A DNA stretch of 64,000 nucleotides from Chitinophagaceae bacterium (GTDB lineage: Bacteria; Bacteroidota; Bacteroidia; Chitinophagales; Chitinophagaceae), in NCBI GenBank assembly GCA_024707305.1, contig JANPZZ010000007.1:99607-163606 (forward strand), written 5' to 3'. Position 1 is the stretch's first letter. Each line of letters opens with the position of its first letter. The notes beneath the pieces are model-generated. The model was not told the DNA's origin. It saw only the letters and a program-made list of their open reading frames with translations, and did not search any database. A program made the translations under genes and the position numbers. Below are positions 1 through 8,686 of this stretch, piece by piece.

Positions 1-310
1 GAAGTACGCATAGCTTTGGTATTCACGTGGCACGTATGGCAGGTATGCCTCCGCATTGATAGACCGCGCCAACCAGGTGCTGCACCAACTGGAACAAAGT
101 CATGCAAACACCGGCGAAGCCGGACAAACCTCCAGCGTTGCTGAAAAGGTGAAAAACATCGCCGGACCACAAATGCAGTTGTCCATATTTGACGCACATT
201 CCCAAACATTCTCCGATATACGGGATATGCTGGCTGGAATCGATATCAACAGGCTGACACCGGTTGAAGCTTTGATCAAACTGCAGGAAATCAAAAACAA
301 GATTCAGTAG
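1..310 (+). CDS. mutS: DNA mismatch repair protein MutS, C-terminal fragment
   Basis: This is the 3' end of a gene that begins upstream of the window. The first bases read SFGIHVARMAGMPP, the Walker-type ATPase C-terminal segment of MutS that follows the SYAHSFG motif. The frame then breaks at about 51-54, where one base is missing (ccg-gca seems to have become ccgca), and continues as ALIDRANQVL. The tail ends in TPVEALIKLQEIKNKIQ, the usual helix-turn-helix end of bacterial MutS. The family role is mismatch recognition and ATP-driven repair. The identification rests on these two motifs only, because most of the protein lies outside the window. The frame break is probably a sequencing error. 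Confidence 0.85.
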
Positions 311-397
311 TTGTTGCCGTACACAACAATCGTAAAGATACCAGGTAGTTTTACCTGTTTTAGTTTATAGTCATTGACAATTCTCAAAGAATTCAAA

Positions 398-442
398 AAT
401 TAAGTACTTACACTTATTTAAGTGCGTTAGTACTACTTAATT
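398..442. promoter_or_regulatory. AT-rich nested inverted repeat upstream of the secreted PA14-like gene
   Basis: An inner CACTTA-TT-TAAGTG stem is nested in an outer arm pair, AATTAAGTACT against AGTACTACTTAATT with a 3-nt bulge. It lies between the mutS stop and the ATG at 466. It could be the mutS terminator, although no clean T-tract follows, or an operator or 5' UTR hairpin of the next gene. Function is unknown. Confidence 0.4.
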
Positions 443-465
443 TCACTCTTTGTGAATCCAATACT

Positions 466-1980
466 ATGAACAAACTTCTACCTGTACTTGCTACAACATT
501 AATTTTTTGTGGCCGTGTCTTTAGTCAATCATGTACGCCCCAGGGCAACCAGACCAGCTATGGCACCAACCATTCCTGGAGGGGTTATGTGTATCACAAC
601 CCGGATTTTACTTCGTATGCCGGCTATATTACGGTCGGAAATCCTGTAGATGCGTCATTCGACCAGAATTTCGGTGGCGACGATGTAAACTTCGCCACGA
701 ATGGATGTGCCGTTCAGACAAGCACATTCAGTGTTCGATATAAACTGAACAAAAATTTTGCTGCGGGCGGTTATTTATTCACCGTTGGCGGCGACGATGG
801 ATTCAGGCTCAGCCTCGATGGTGGTGCTACCTGGGTGATTAATCGCTGGTTCGATCAGGGTTATACAACGGAAACTTATGTCACTTACCTGAGCGGTTCT
901 TATAATCTTGTGTTGGAGTATTACGAAAATCAGGGCGGGAACCGCATCAGCTTTTCTGTTGCTTCAAATTGCATGGGAAGCGAGGATCCGACCGAGTATG
1001 GAACGAATGACCAGTGGCGTGGTTATGTATATGACGGAACCAATTTTAATCTTTTTAAAGGAACCGTGCTAAAGGGCAGTCCCGGAAACATTTCATTTGA
1101 TGAAGAATTTGGCGGAAGCAATGTTGTTTACAACACCAGCTCCTGCGCAACTACAACGGAAACTTTTAGTGTGCGTTATCGTCTCCGAAAAAATTTCCCT
1201 TCAGGAAACTATGTGTTCACAATTGGTGGCGACGATGGCTATCGCCTGAGCCTGGATGGGGGAAATACCTGGGTCATCGATCGTTGGTTTGATCAATCTT
1301 ATAATACAGCAACTTACAGCACCTCCCTTTCCGGATATCATGATCTGGTGTTGGAATATTATGAAAATGGGGGCGATAATCGTATAAGCCTGGCCGTCCA
1401 GAGCAATGTCGTTCTCGACATTCGATTGCTGGCGTTTAATGCAAAGCCTGTCGGCCAGGAAATTTCTTTGAACTGGGCAATTTCTAAAAACAGCGATCCC
1501 CGAGATTTCGTGTTGGAAAGAAGTACAGATGGCAGACTCTTTTCAGAAATTGCACAAATTGATGGTTCAGACGGGCTGCAGACAGCAAACCAGTTAGCGT
1601 ACACATTTACCGACAAAAATGTTTTCGCAAAAAAATACTGGTACCGCCTTCGTATGACCGACCAGCAGTTGAAAACAACTTATTCAAATGTGTTGCTGGT
1701 AAATACAGATGCAAAAACGCAAGGGAACTGGCAGGTGTTTCCATCTGTGGTGGAAGATGGATCATTCACAATACGGTCAAACCGTAACGCAGAAAATCCA
1801 CAATGGGCACTATTCGATTTGAATGGCAGGAGATTGCGGGCCGGTCAGTTGGGTCGCCAGCAGGCAGGACAGGTAACAAATATAATATTAGGAAAAACCG
1901 GCCTGCCGGCGGGAATGTATGTTGTTGGAATCTACGACAACAGCGAAGCGCCCGCAACCTTCCGGCTCATTTTAAGATAG
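466..1980 (+). CDS. Secreted protein with tandem PA14-like repeats and T9SS C-terminal domain
   Basis: About 504 residues. An N-terminal signal peptide (about residues 1-20, ending VFSQ) is followed by two near-duplicate modules (about 22-170 and 175-320). Each module carries YGTN.xWRGYVY, a GGDDG(F/Y)RLSLDGG core and LVLEYYEN, the pattern of PA14-like carbohydrate-binding sandwiches. A fibronectin-like stretch (about 325-410) and a C-terminal type IX secretion sorting domain (FPSVVEDGSF ... LPAGMYVVGIYD) follow. It is expected to cross the outer membrane through T9SS and be released or anchored at the surface. The two copies keep their Cys residues, which suggests disulfides. No catalytic domain is visible, so a binding or adhesion role is inference. 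It stands alone between mutS and a CHRD lipoprotein. Confidence 0.75.
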   Translation: MNKLLPVLATTLIFCGRVFSQSCTPQGNQTSYGTNHSWRGYVYHNPDFTSYAGYITVGNPVDASFDQNFGGDDVNFATNGCAVQTSTFSVRYKLNKNFAAGGYLFTVGGDDGFRLSLDGGATWVINRWFDQGYTTETYVTYLSGSYNLVLEYYENQGGNRISFSVASNCMGSEDPTEYGTNDQWRGYVYDGTNFNLFKGTVLKGSPGNISFDEEFGGSNVVYNTSSCATTTETFSVRYRLRKNFPSGNYVFTIGGDDGYRLSLDGGNTWVIDRWFDQSYNTATYSTSLSGYHDLVLEYYENGGDNRISLAVQSNVVLDIRLLAFNAKPVGQEISLNWAISKNSDPRDFVLERSTDGRLFSEIAQIDGSDGLQTANQLAYTFTDKNVFAKKYWYRLRMTDQQLKTTYSNVLLVNTDAKTQGNWQVFPSVVEDGSFTIRSNRNAENPQWALFDLNGRRLRAGQLGRQQAGQVTNIILGKTGLPAGMYVVGIYDNSEAPATFRLILR

Positions 1981-2082
1981 TTGAACTGTAAGATAAACAG
2001 TCATTTACGTCATTTAGAAAAAACGTTTGTTGAAAAGGTGTAAATACAATTTATTCTTATATTTACCCTAAATCATGCAACC

Positions 2083-2670
2083 ATGAAATTGTTTCAACTA
2101 ACTGCTTTGGCCACGGTATGCCTGGGTCTTATTACCGGTTTTTCTTCTTGCGAAAAAGATTCTGAAAAAGACAAAGTAAATCTTTACCAAAAATCTGACA
2201 TTGCTGTAACCGGAGCACAGGTTGCACCCAATGGTACTCCCACCACGGGACTCGGTACTTTAAGTGTGAAGTACGATAAGCGAACCAAACAACTGAATTA
2301 TACAGTTAACTGGTCGGGGCTGAGTGATAGTGTTATTGCTATCCGTGTTAACGGACCCGCTCCAATTGGTTATCCTGCTCTGAATCCAGCATTCACAGGC
2401 GCAAACCCAACGCTTTTTACCACCACACCTTATACGGTTATTCAGGAAGTAACCGGACAGACCGCAGCTCCATTCCGTGCCTATCTTCCAAATAGCGGGT
2501 CATATAGCGGAACCATCATCGTTAACGAAATCAAAGCCAAAGAACAGGATATCCTCAATGGATATTACTATGTAACGATCCATACAAAAACCATCCTGCC
2601 TGTAGCGTCACCAGGTAATATGTATTATCGTTGGTTCGGTGAAATCAGAGGGCAGATTAAATGGCAATAA
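2083..2670 (+). CDS. CHRD domain-containing lipoprotein
   Basis: 195 residues. The N-terminus is a lipoprotein signal with lipobox FSSC (Cys at about residue 23). The rest matches the CHRD (chordin) domain pattern in bacteria: GLGTLSVKYDKRTKQLNYTVNW, then an RVNGPAPIGYPA segment, then a C-terminal strand ending in GEIRGQIKW. Bacterial CHRD proteins are extracytoplasmic and of poorly known function. The ATG lies about 100 bp downstream of the preceding stop, and a strong hairpin terminator follows at 2717-2742, so it is probably a single-gene unit. The family call is from the motif pattern alone. Confidence 0.7.
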   Translation: MKLFQLTALATVCLGLITGFSSCEKDSEKDKVNLYQKSDIAVTGAQVAPNGTPTTGLGTLSVKYDKRTKQLNYTVNWSGLSDSVIAIRVNGPAPIGYPALNPAFTGANPTLFTTTPYTVIQEVTGQTAAPFRAYLPNSGSYSGTIIVNEIKAKEQDILNGYYYVTIHTKTILPVASPGNMYYRWFGEIRGQIKWQ

Positions 2671-2716
2671 TTGCTGAACTGTTAAGACTTTCAGTCTTCA
2701 AACTATAATTTCTTAC

Positions 2717-2742
2717 TAAGAGCCGGTGAATACCGGCTCTTA
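2717..2742 (+). terminator. Intrinsic terminator after the CHRD lipoprotein
   Basis: A perfect 11-bp stem TAAGAGCCGGT / ACCGGCTCTTA with a 4-nt loop is followed by a T-rich stretch (attcttttc). Confidence 0.8.
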
Positions 2743-2842
2743 TTCTTTTCCCGGCATTCATTGTGGGTCAGTGGCTAAAATCAGTCAGCAAACTCTGCTG
2801 GCTAAACTCCTACTCCTTTCTGTCTTTCCTTATTTTTGCACT

Positions 2843-4238
2843 ATGCCCGATCAGCTCGACGAACAATTATCGTTACAGGAACAGTTTGAAGCGCTTCTTC
2901 AAAAGGATGACAAGCTTCAAATTCGCGATTTTCTGAATCATCAGAATATTGCGGACGTGGCAGATCTTGTTTATGAGTTTCCGGAGTTTGAAAGCCAGAT
3001 CGTCGCAAATATGTCGGTGCACCGTTCGGCAAGTGTTTTTAAAATTCTCGAGTTCCCCACACAGAAGAGGGATTATACAAACGCTACCACCCAATACCAT
3101 CGCATCCTTGCTCAACGAACTTCCTGCCGATGACCGTACCGATTTTTTGGAAGAACTGCCATCCAATGCCGTTCGCGAGTTGATAAAACTGCTTGACCCC
3201 GACGAGCGAAAAATCACACTTTCACTTTTAGGATATCCCGAAAACAGTATCGGTCGTTTGATGACGCCTGATTATGTTTATGTATATCCCGAAGACACCA
3301 TCGAACAGGTTTTTGCCACCATCCGGAAATATGGGAAGGATAGTGAGACAATTAACGTGATTTATGTCATAAACGACAAAGGTGAATTGTTGGATGACAT
3401 ACGCATTCGTGATTTCATTTTAAACCCACCCGACCGGAGAGTTTCCGAACTGATGGATAATCGTGTTGTTTCCTTACAGGCTTATGATGATCAGGAAACA
3501 GCCAGTGAAGTGTTTAAGATGAATAACCGTGTCGCATTGCCTGTAGTCAGCAACAGCAACAAGCTTCTCGGAATTGTTACGATTGATGATATGCTCTGGG
3601 TTGCCGGTGAAGAGTTCAGTGAGGATATGCAGAAAATGGGTGGTACTGCCGCTTTGGAAGAACCTTATATTGAAATGCCCATACTCAGGCTGTTCAAAAA
3701 GCGCGTTATCTGGTTGATCATTCTCTTCTTCGGCGAGTTGATGACGATCTCTGCGATGCATCAGTTTGAAGCTGAAATTTCAAAAGTTGTTATCCTTGCC
3801 ACTTTCATACCATTGATTATATCAAGTGGCGGTAATAGTGGCTCACAGGCTTCCACACTCATTATCCAAGCGATGGCACTGGGCGAGGTAACCGTTCGCG
3901 ACTGGTGGCAGATCATGCGCCGTGAAATATTTTCTGGTTTGTTGCTCGGCCTGACGCTTTGCGTGTTAGGACTGGGAGTGATTTTCACCTGGCATATTCT
4001 CTCACCTGAAACATTTGGTGAACATTACATGGCCATTGGGCTTACAGTTGGTTTTTCGCTTACAGGTATTGTGCTTTGGGGCTCTTTGATGGGCTCCATG
4101 TTGCCCCTTCTCCTGAAACGTCTCGGCGCCGATCCCGCCGCTTCCTCCACCCCGTTTGTAGCCACTTTAGTAGACGTAACAGGGTTATTAATTTATTTTT
4201 CAGTAGCTTATATTCTTTTACGCGGTACTTTATTATAG
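2843..4238 (+). CDS. mgtE: Magnesium transporter MgtE (one frame break)
   Basis: The ATG at 2843 starts MPDQLDEQLSLQEQFEALL, the MgtE N-domain. The frame breaks at about 3069-3071 (one extra G in agaGGGatt) and resumes as IIQTLPPNTIASLLNELPADDRTDFLEELP, typical of the superhelical N-domain. Two CBS domains follow (RLMTPDYVYVYPEDTI ... and ELMDNRVVSLQAYDD ...), then about five membrane segments from FKKRVIWLIILFFGELMT to VDVTGLLIYFSVAYILL, including the SGGNSGSQ signature that lines the Mg2+ pore. The family is a homodimeric inner-membrane Mg2+ channel gated by Mg2+ binding to the cytosolic domains. Combined length of about 465 residues is normal. The break is probably a sequencing error. Confidence 0.9.
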
Positions 4239-4319
4239 ATGCGGTATTCTGCGTTTATGCAAACGTTTGCACAAATGCCCGGAATCACTATTTTTGTAAC
4301 TCACTAAAATTCAAGACAT

Positions 4320-6156
4320 ATGTGTGGAATTGTTGGCTACACCGGTCCCAGGGAAGCTTATCCCGTAATTATCAAAGGATTAAAGCGACTGGAGTACCGT
4401 GGATATGACAGTACAGGAGTGGCGCTGCAGAATGGCGGATTGAAAGTTTACAAAAAGAAGGGAAAAGTTGCCGAGCTGGAGGAAGCCGTAGTGGGAACCA
4501 ACCTGCATGCAAATGTCGGGATCGGTCATACGCGTTGGGCAACACATGGTGAACCCAGTGACAGAAATGCTCACCCGCATCAATCTTCAAGCGGTAAACT
4601 CGCCATGATTCATAACGGCATTATAGAAAACTATGCACAATTAAAGAATGAACTGGTTCGCAAAGGATACACATTCGCCAGTGATACAGACACAGAAGTA
4701 TTATTGAATTTTATTGAAGAAATTAAAAGCAACAACGAATGCAGTCTTGAAGAAGCGGTTCGTATCGCATTGAAACGCGTAGTTGGGGCTTATGTTATTT
4801 TGTTGATGGATGAAGATGAGCCGGGAACAATCATCGCAGCACGTAAAGGGAGTCCATTGGTGATTGGCGTAGGAAAAGGTGAACATTTCCTCGGTTCAGA
4901 TGCTTCGCCCATGTTGGAATACACAAAAGAAGTGGTTTATGTAAACGACTACGAACTTGCAATTGTACGTCCTGATGAACTCATTCTGAAAAATCTCGGC
5001 AACGAAAAAGTAACGCCTTATATACAGAAGCTCGATATAGACCTCGCTGCTATTGAAAAGAATGGCTATGAGCACTTCATGCTCAAAGAAATTTTTGAGC
5101 AGCCGCAAACCATCTATGATTGTCTTCGCGGAAGATTGGATGCAGATGCCGGCACCATTACCATGAGTGGTATCCAGCAATATGCCGACCAGATTATCAA
5201 AGCCAACCGGATTGTAATGATTGCCTGTGGAACAAGCTGGCATGCGGGTCTTGTTGCTGAATACATTTTTGAAGAACTCTGCCGCATTAATGTTGAAGTA
5301 GAGTATGCATCGGAGTTTCGATATCGCAACCCTGTAATTTCTGAAGGAGATGTGATCATTGCCATTTCACAAAGTGGTGAAACAGCTGATACGCTGGTTG
5401 CAATTGAAACCGCAAAATCAAAAGGAGCCATCATTCTTGGGGTAGTTAACGCCGTAGGATCTTCTATCGCGCGCATTTCGCATGGTGGCGCTTATACACA
5501 TGCTGGTCCGGAAATAGGCGTGGCTAGTACCAAAGCATTTACTGCGCAATTAGCAGTTCTGACTATGATCGCATTGAAAATTGCACAAATAAAAGGATCG
5601 GTCAGTAATGAACGTTACATGCATTTGCTACGTGAGTTGAATGATATTCCAGAGAAAGTTGCAGAGGTTTTGAAAACCGCACCAGCAATTGAAAAACTTG
5701 CAAACAAATATAAAGACGCATCCGACTTCCTTTATCTCGGTCGAGGATACAACTTCCCTGTTGCGTTGGAAGGTGCACTTAAGCTGAAAGAGATTTCTTA
5801 TATACATGCTGAAGGGTATCCGGCGGCGGAAATGAAACACGGACCCATTGCCCTGGTAGATGAAACACTGCCGGTTGTATTTGTTGCAACGCGTGACGCT
5901 TATCATGAAAAAGTGGTAAGTAACATGCAGGAAATAAAAGCACGCAAAGGAAAGGTTGTTTCAGTGATTACAGCCGGTGATGAACATTCGAGGGACCTTT
6001 CAGACGACGTAATGGAAATCCCCCGAAGCGGATGAGATTGTAGCACCGATGCTAAGTGTAGTACCGCTACAATTGTTGGCCTACTATATCGGTATTGCAA
6101 AAGGTCTTGATGTGGACAAACCACGAAATCTGGCAAAATCGGTAACCGTTGAATAA
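4320..6156 (+). CDS. glmS: Glutamine--fructose-6-phosphate aminotransferase (isomerizing), one frame break
   Basis: It makes glucosamine-6-phosphate from fructose-6-phosphate and glutamine, the first step to UDP-GlcNAc and hence to peptidoglycan and lipid A. The N-terminus MCGIVGYTG carries the catalytic Cys of the class II glutaminase. Two SIS sugar-isomerase domains follow (CGTSWHAGL and [10 protein letters not shown] in the first; HGPIALVDE in the second). A run of five C at 6020-6024 breaks the frame. Dropping one C restores [20 protein letters not shown] and the usual ending [13 protein letters not shown] with stop at 6154-6156, giving about 612 residues. A terminator follows at once. 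The later pathway enzyme GlmM is encoded at 40383-41759. Confidence 0.95.
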
Positions 6157-6177
6157 ATTTATTGGCGTAAATTCAGT

Positions 6178-6210
6178 TATCAGCCCGCGCCTGAAAGGGC
6201 CGGGCTGATA
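6178..6210 (+). terminator. Hairpin after glmS
   Basis: A perfect 10-bp inverted repeat TATCAGCCCG / CGGGCTGATA with a 13-nt loop lies 21 bp past the restored glmS stop. The following T-tract is weak (ttgtta). Confidence 0.65.
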
Positions 6211-6236
6211 TTGTTACAGCTCCTCTCATTAAGCGA

Positions 6237-8445
6237 ATGTCCATGAATCACATCATCAAAACGCCGGTTTCACAGTTAGGTTACCGGTTTATAGACTCAA
6301 AGTGGCTTCCTGAAGGGAAAGACGAATATTATCTTCGGTTTGAACAGAACCCTGCCGCGGGCCCCTATCGCGCTCTTACGCCTGATGAAATTGTGGCGCT
6401 TACCCGCAATGGAAATATTTCAGACAACTGGAACAATGTGCAGGTAAAAGAAGAATTTGATCCGGCGCTGGTACAGCAATGCAAATTTCATGGCCTCGTG
6501 CGAATTGGAAAACTGGAACCGTTTTACCTGCAATTTCACGACCTGAAACTACCTGTTGGCATTTATAACAGTTCGATCATCAGTTGCGATATCGGCGACC
6601 ATGTCGTTATCAACAACGTCCATTACCTGAGTCATTATATCATTGGTGATGAAGTTATGTTGATCAACGTAAATGAAATTGAGGTTACCGACCATTGTAA
6701 ATTCGGGAATGGTATCATCAAAGAAGGTGAAAAAGAAAATGTGCGTATCTGGCTGGAGCTTTGCAATGAAAATGCCGGGCGAAAAGTATTACCCTTTGAC
6801 GGTATGCAACCCGGTGATGCCTGGCTCTGGACCCGTTTCCGCGACGATGAGAAACTGATGAAAAAATTGCTGGAATTTACAGAGCAAAAATTCGACAATC
6901 GCAGAGGTTATTATGGAAAAATCGGCGATCGCACCGTTATCAAGAACACACGCATCATCAAAGACTGTACCATCGGGACCGACGCATATATCAAAGGCGC
7001 CAACAAATTAAAAAACCTGACTATCAATTCATCGGCAGATGCACCTACCCAAATTGGTGAAGGATGCGAAATGGTGAATGGAATCATTGGTTATGGATGT
7101 AAAGCATTCTATGGTGTAAAAGCGGTTCGTTTTATTCTCGCTTCCCATTCCCAACTAAAATACGGCGCACGACTTATCAATTCTTTCCTTGGCGACAATT
7201 CAACGATTTCCTGTTGCGAAGTATTGAATTCGTTGATTTTCCCGGCGCATGAACAGCACCACAATAACTCTTTCCTTTGCGCCAGCTTGCTGGGCGGACA
7301 AAGCAATATGGCCGCTGGAGCAACGATTGGCTCCAATCATAATTCACGTGCAGCCGATGGCGAACTTATTGCAGGTCGTGGTTTCTGGCCAGGACTCTGT
7401 GTGAGTCTTAAGCACAACTCAAAATTTGCTTCTTATACATTAATCGCCAAAGGCGATTTCCCTTCAGAACTTCACGTCAGCATTCCATTCTGTCTTGTAA
7501 GTAATGATGTATGCAACGACCGGCTGGTATTAATGCCGGGTTACTGGTTTATGTATAACATGTATGCGCTGGCGCGAAATGTAATCAAGATTGCAAGCCG
7601 CGATAAGCGCAGTTTCAAAAACCAGCACATAGAATATGATTTCCTCGCCCCCGACAGTGTAAATGAATTATTTTCCGGACTGGAAATCATTGAAAGATCG
7701 GTTGGCGAATCGCTGAGCAAAAGCCGGGCAAACAAAACAATACCCGAAACTTTCATCAGACAGGGAAGAAAAATTTTAGAATCGAATGCTTCGCTTAATA
7801 AAAGGAAAATACTGGTAAAAAGGTGTTGAAAACAGCAATCGAGATGTTCAGATCGTTAAAGTGAAAGAAGCTTACCAGTTGTTCAGGGAACTGATTCGCT
7901 ATTATGGAACCCTGCACCTGGTGGAAAGTATGGAGACGGAAAATAATTATTCACTCGGTTACCATATAGAGAAGCTGCGCAATGCTAAACGGGAACCATT
8001 TGTCAACCTTGGGGGACAACTGATGCCGGCTTCGTCCTTATCGGAATTAATAAAACAAATTAAAAACGGAAGAATTGATAGCTGGGAAGATGTGCATTCT
8101 TTCTACCATTCATGCAGTGCAGACTACCTCTTTCAAAAGCGCCAGCATGCTTTTGCGTCGTTATTAGAAATTCTTGATATCAAACTTGCAGCCCTTACAC
8201 TTTCGAAATTCAAAAACCTGTTGAAAGACGCGCTTAAAACCCGTAAGTGGATGACGGCAAACATCCGCGCTTCGCGTGAAAAAGATTACGAAAGCCTGTT
8301 CCGTCAAATGGTTTATGAGAGCCGCGCCGAAATGGAAAAAGTTATCGGCAAGCTCGATGACAACAATTTTATCATTTCCCAGGAAGCAGAATTTGCTGCT
8401 TTTGAGAAGAATATTCAGAAGTTGAGGGAGCGCGTGAAAGAATGA
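6237..8445 (+). CDS. DUF4954 family left-handed beta-helix protein (one frame break)
   Basis: About 735 residues once the frame is restored. It looks like the Bacteroidota DUF4954 family: an N-terminal region, then many hexapeptide-like turns typical of left-handed parallel beta-helix (LbetaH) folds (IGDHVVINNVHYLSHYIIGDEV, IKDCTIGTDAYIKGA, GEGCEMVNGIIGYGCKA, AGATIGSNHNSRA). Acyl- and nucleotidyl-transferases of sugars share this fold. Five A at 7817-7821 break the frame; with four A it reads ILVKGVENSNRDVQIVKVKEAYQLF and runs into a helical C-terminal domain of about 190 residues. The start is ATG 6237 or, just as likely, ATG 6243. It lies just downstream of glmS, so a role in amino-sugar or envelope metabolism is a guess. 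No enzyme activity is known to me for the family. Confidence 0.75.
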
Positions 8446-8452
8446 GGACAGG

Positions 8453-8613
8453 TTCGATGACCGAAGTTCGATGGTCGATGATCGATGATCGATGATCGAT
8501 AATCGATGGTCGATGATTGATGTATCCTGTCAGCGCATAAATGCCTTCCCCACTTCAAGATCGACAAACCAGCACTTTAATCATTACTCGGTCATCGGAC
8601 ATCGATCATCGAA
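8453..8613. repeat. TCGATGR heptamer array with inverted partner
   Basis: From 8453 to about 8522 the sequence is an imperfect 7-bp tandem array (TCGATGG, TCGATGA x3, TCGATAA, TCGATGG, TCGATGA, TTGATGT). About 70 bp later, 8593-8613 carries the same motif in reverse orientation (catcggacatcgatcatcga). The layout array / spacer / inverted array recurs at 59398-59540. It lies between two convergent genes. Confidence 0.85.
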
Positions 8614-8620
8614 CTTCTTC

Positions 8621-8684
8621 CATCCTCCATCCCCCATCCCCCATCCTCCATCCTCCATCCACCATCCTCCATCCACCATCCATC
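8621..8684. repeat. CCATCCT/CCATCCA heptamer array
   Basis: About nine imperfect 7-bp units (CCATCCT, CCATCCC, CCATCCA) directly abut the 3' end of the minus-strand T9SS protein gene, whose stop is at 8687. Strong purine/pyrimidine strand asymmetry. It fills the gap between convergent genes. Confidence 0.85.
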
Positions 8685-8686
8685 AT

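Noticed and set aside
4076..4408. Open frame between mgtE and glmS
   Set aside because: It overlaps both real genes in another frame and lacks any family signature.
6237..8445. Two separate genes (530 and 194 residues)
   Set aside because: Dropping one A from the run at 7817-7821 joins them into a normal-length DUF4954 protein.
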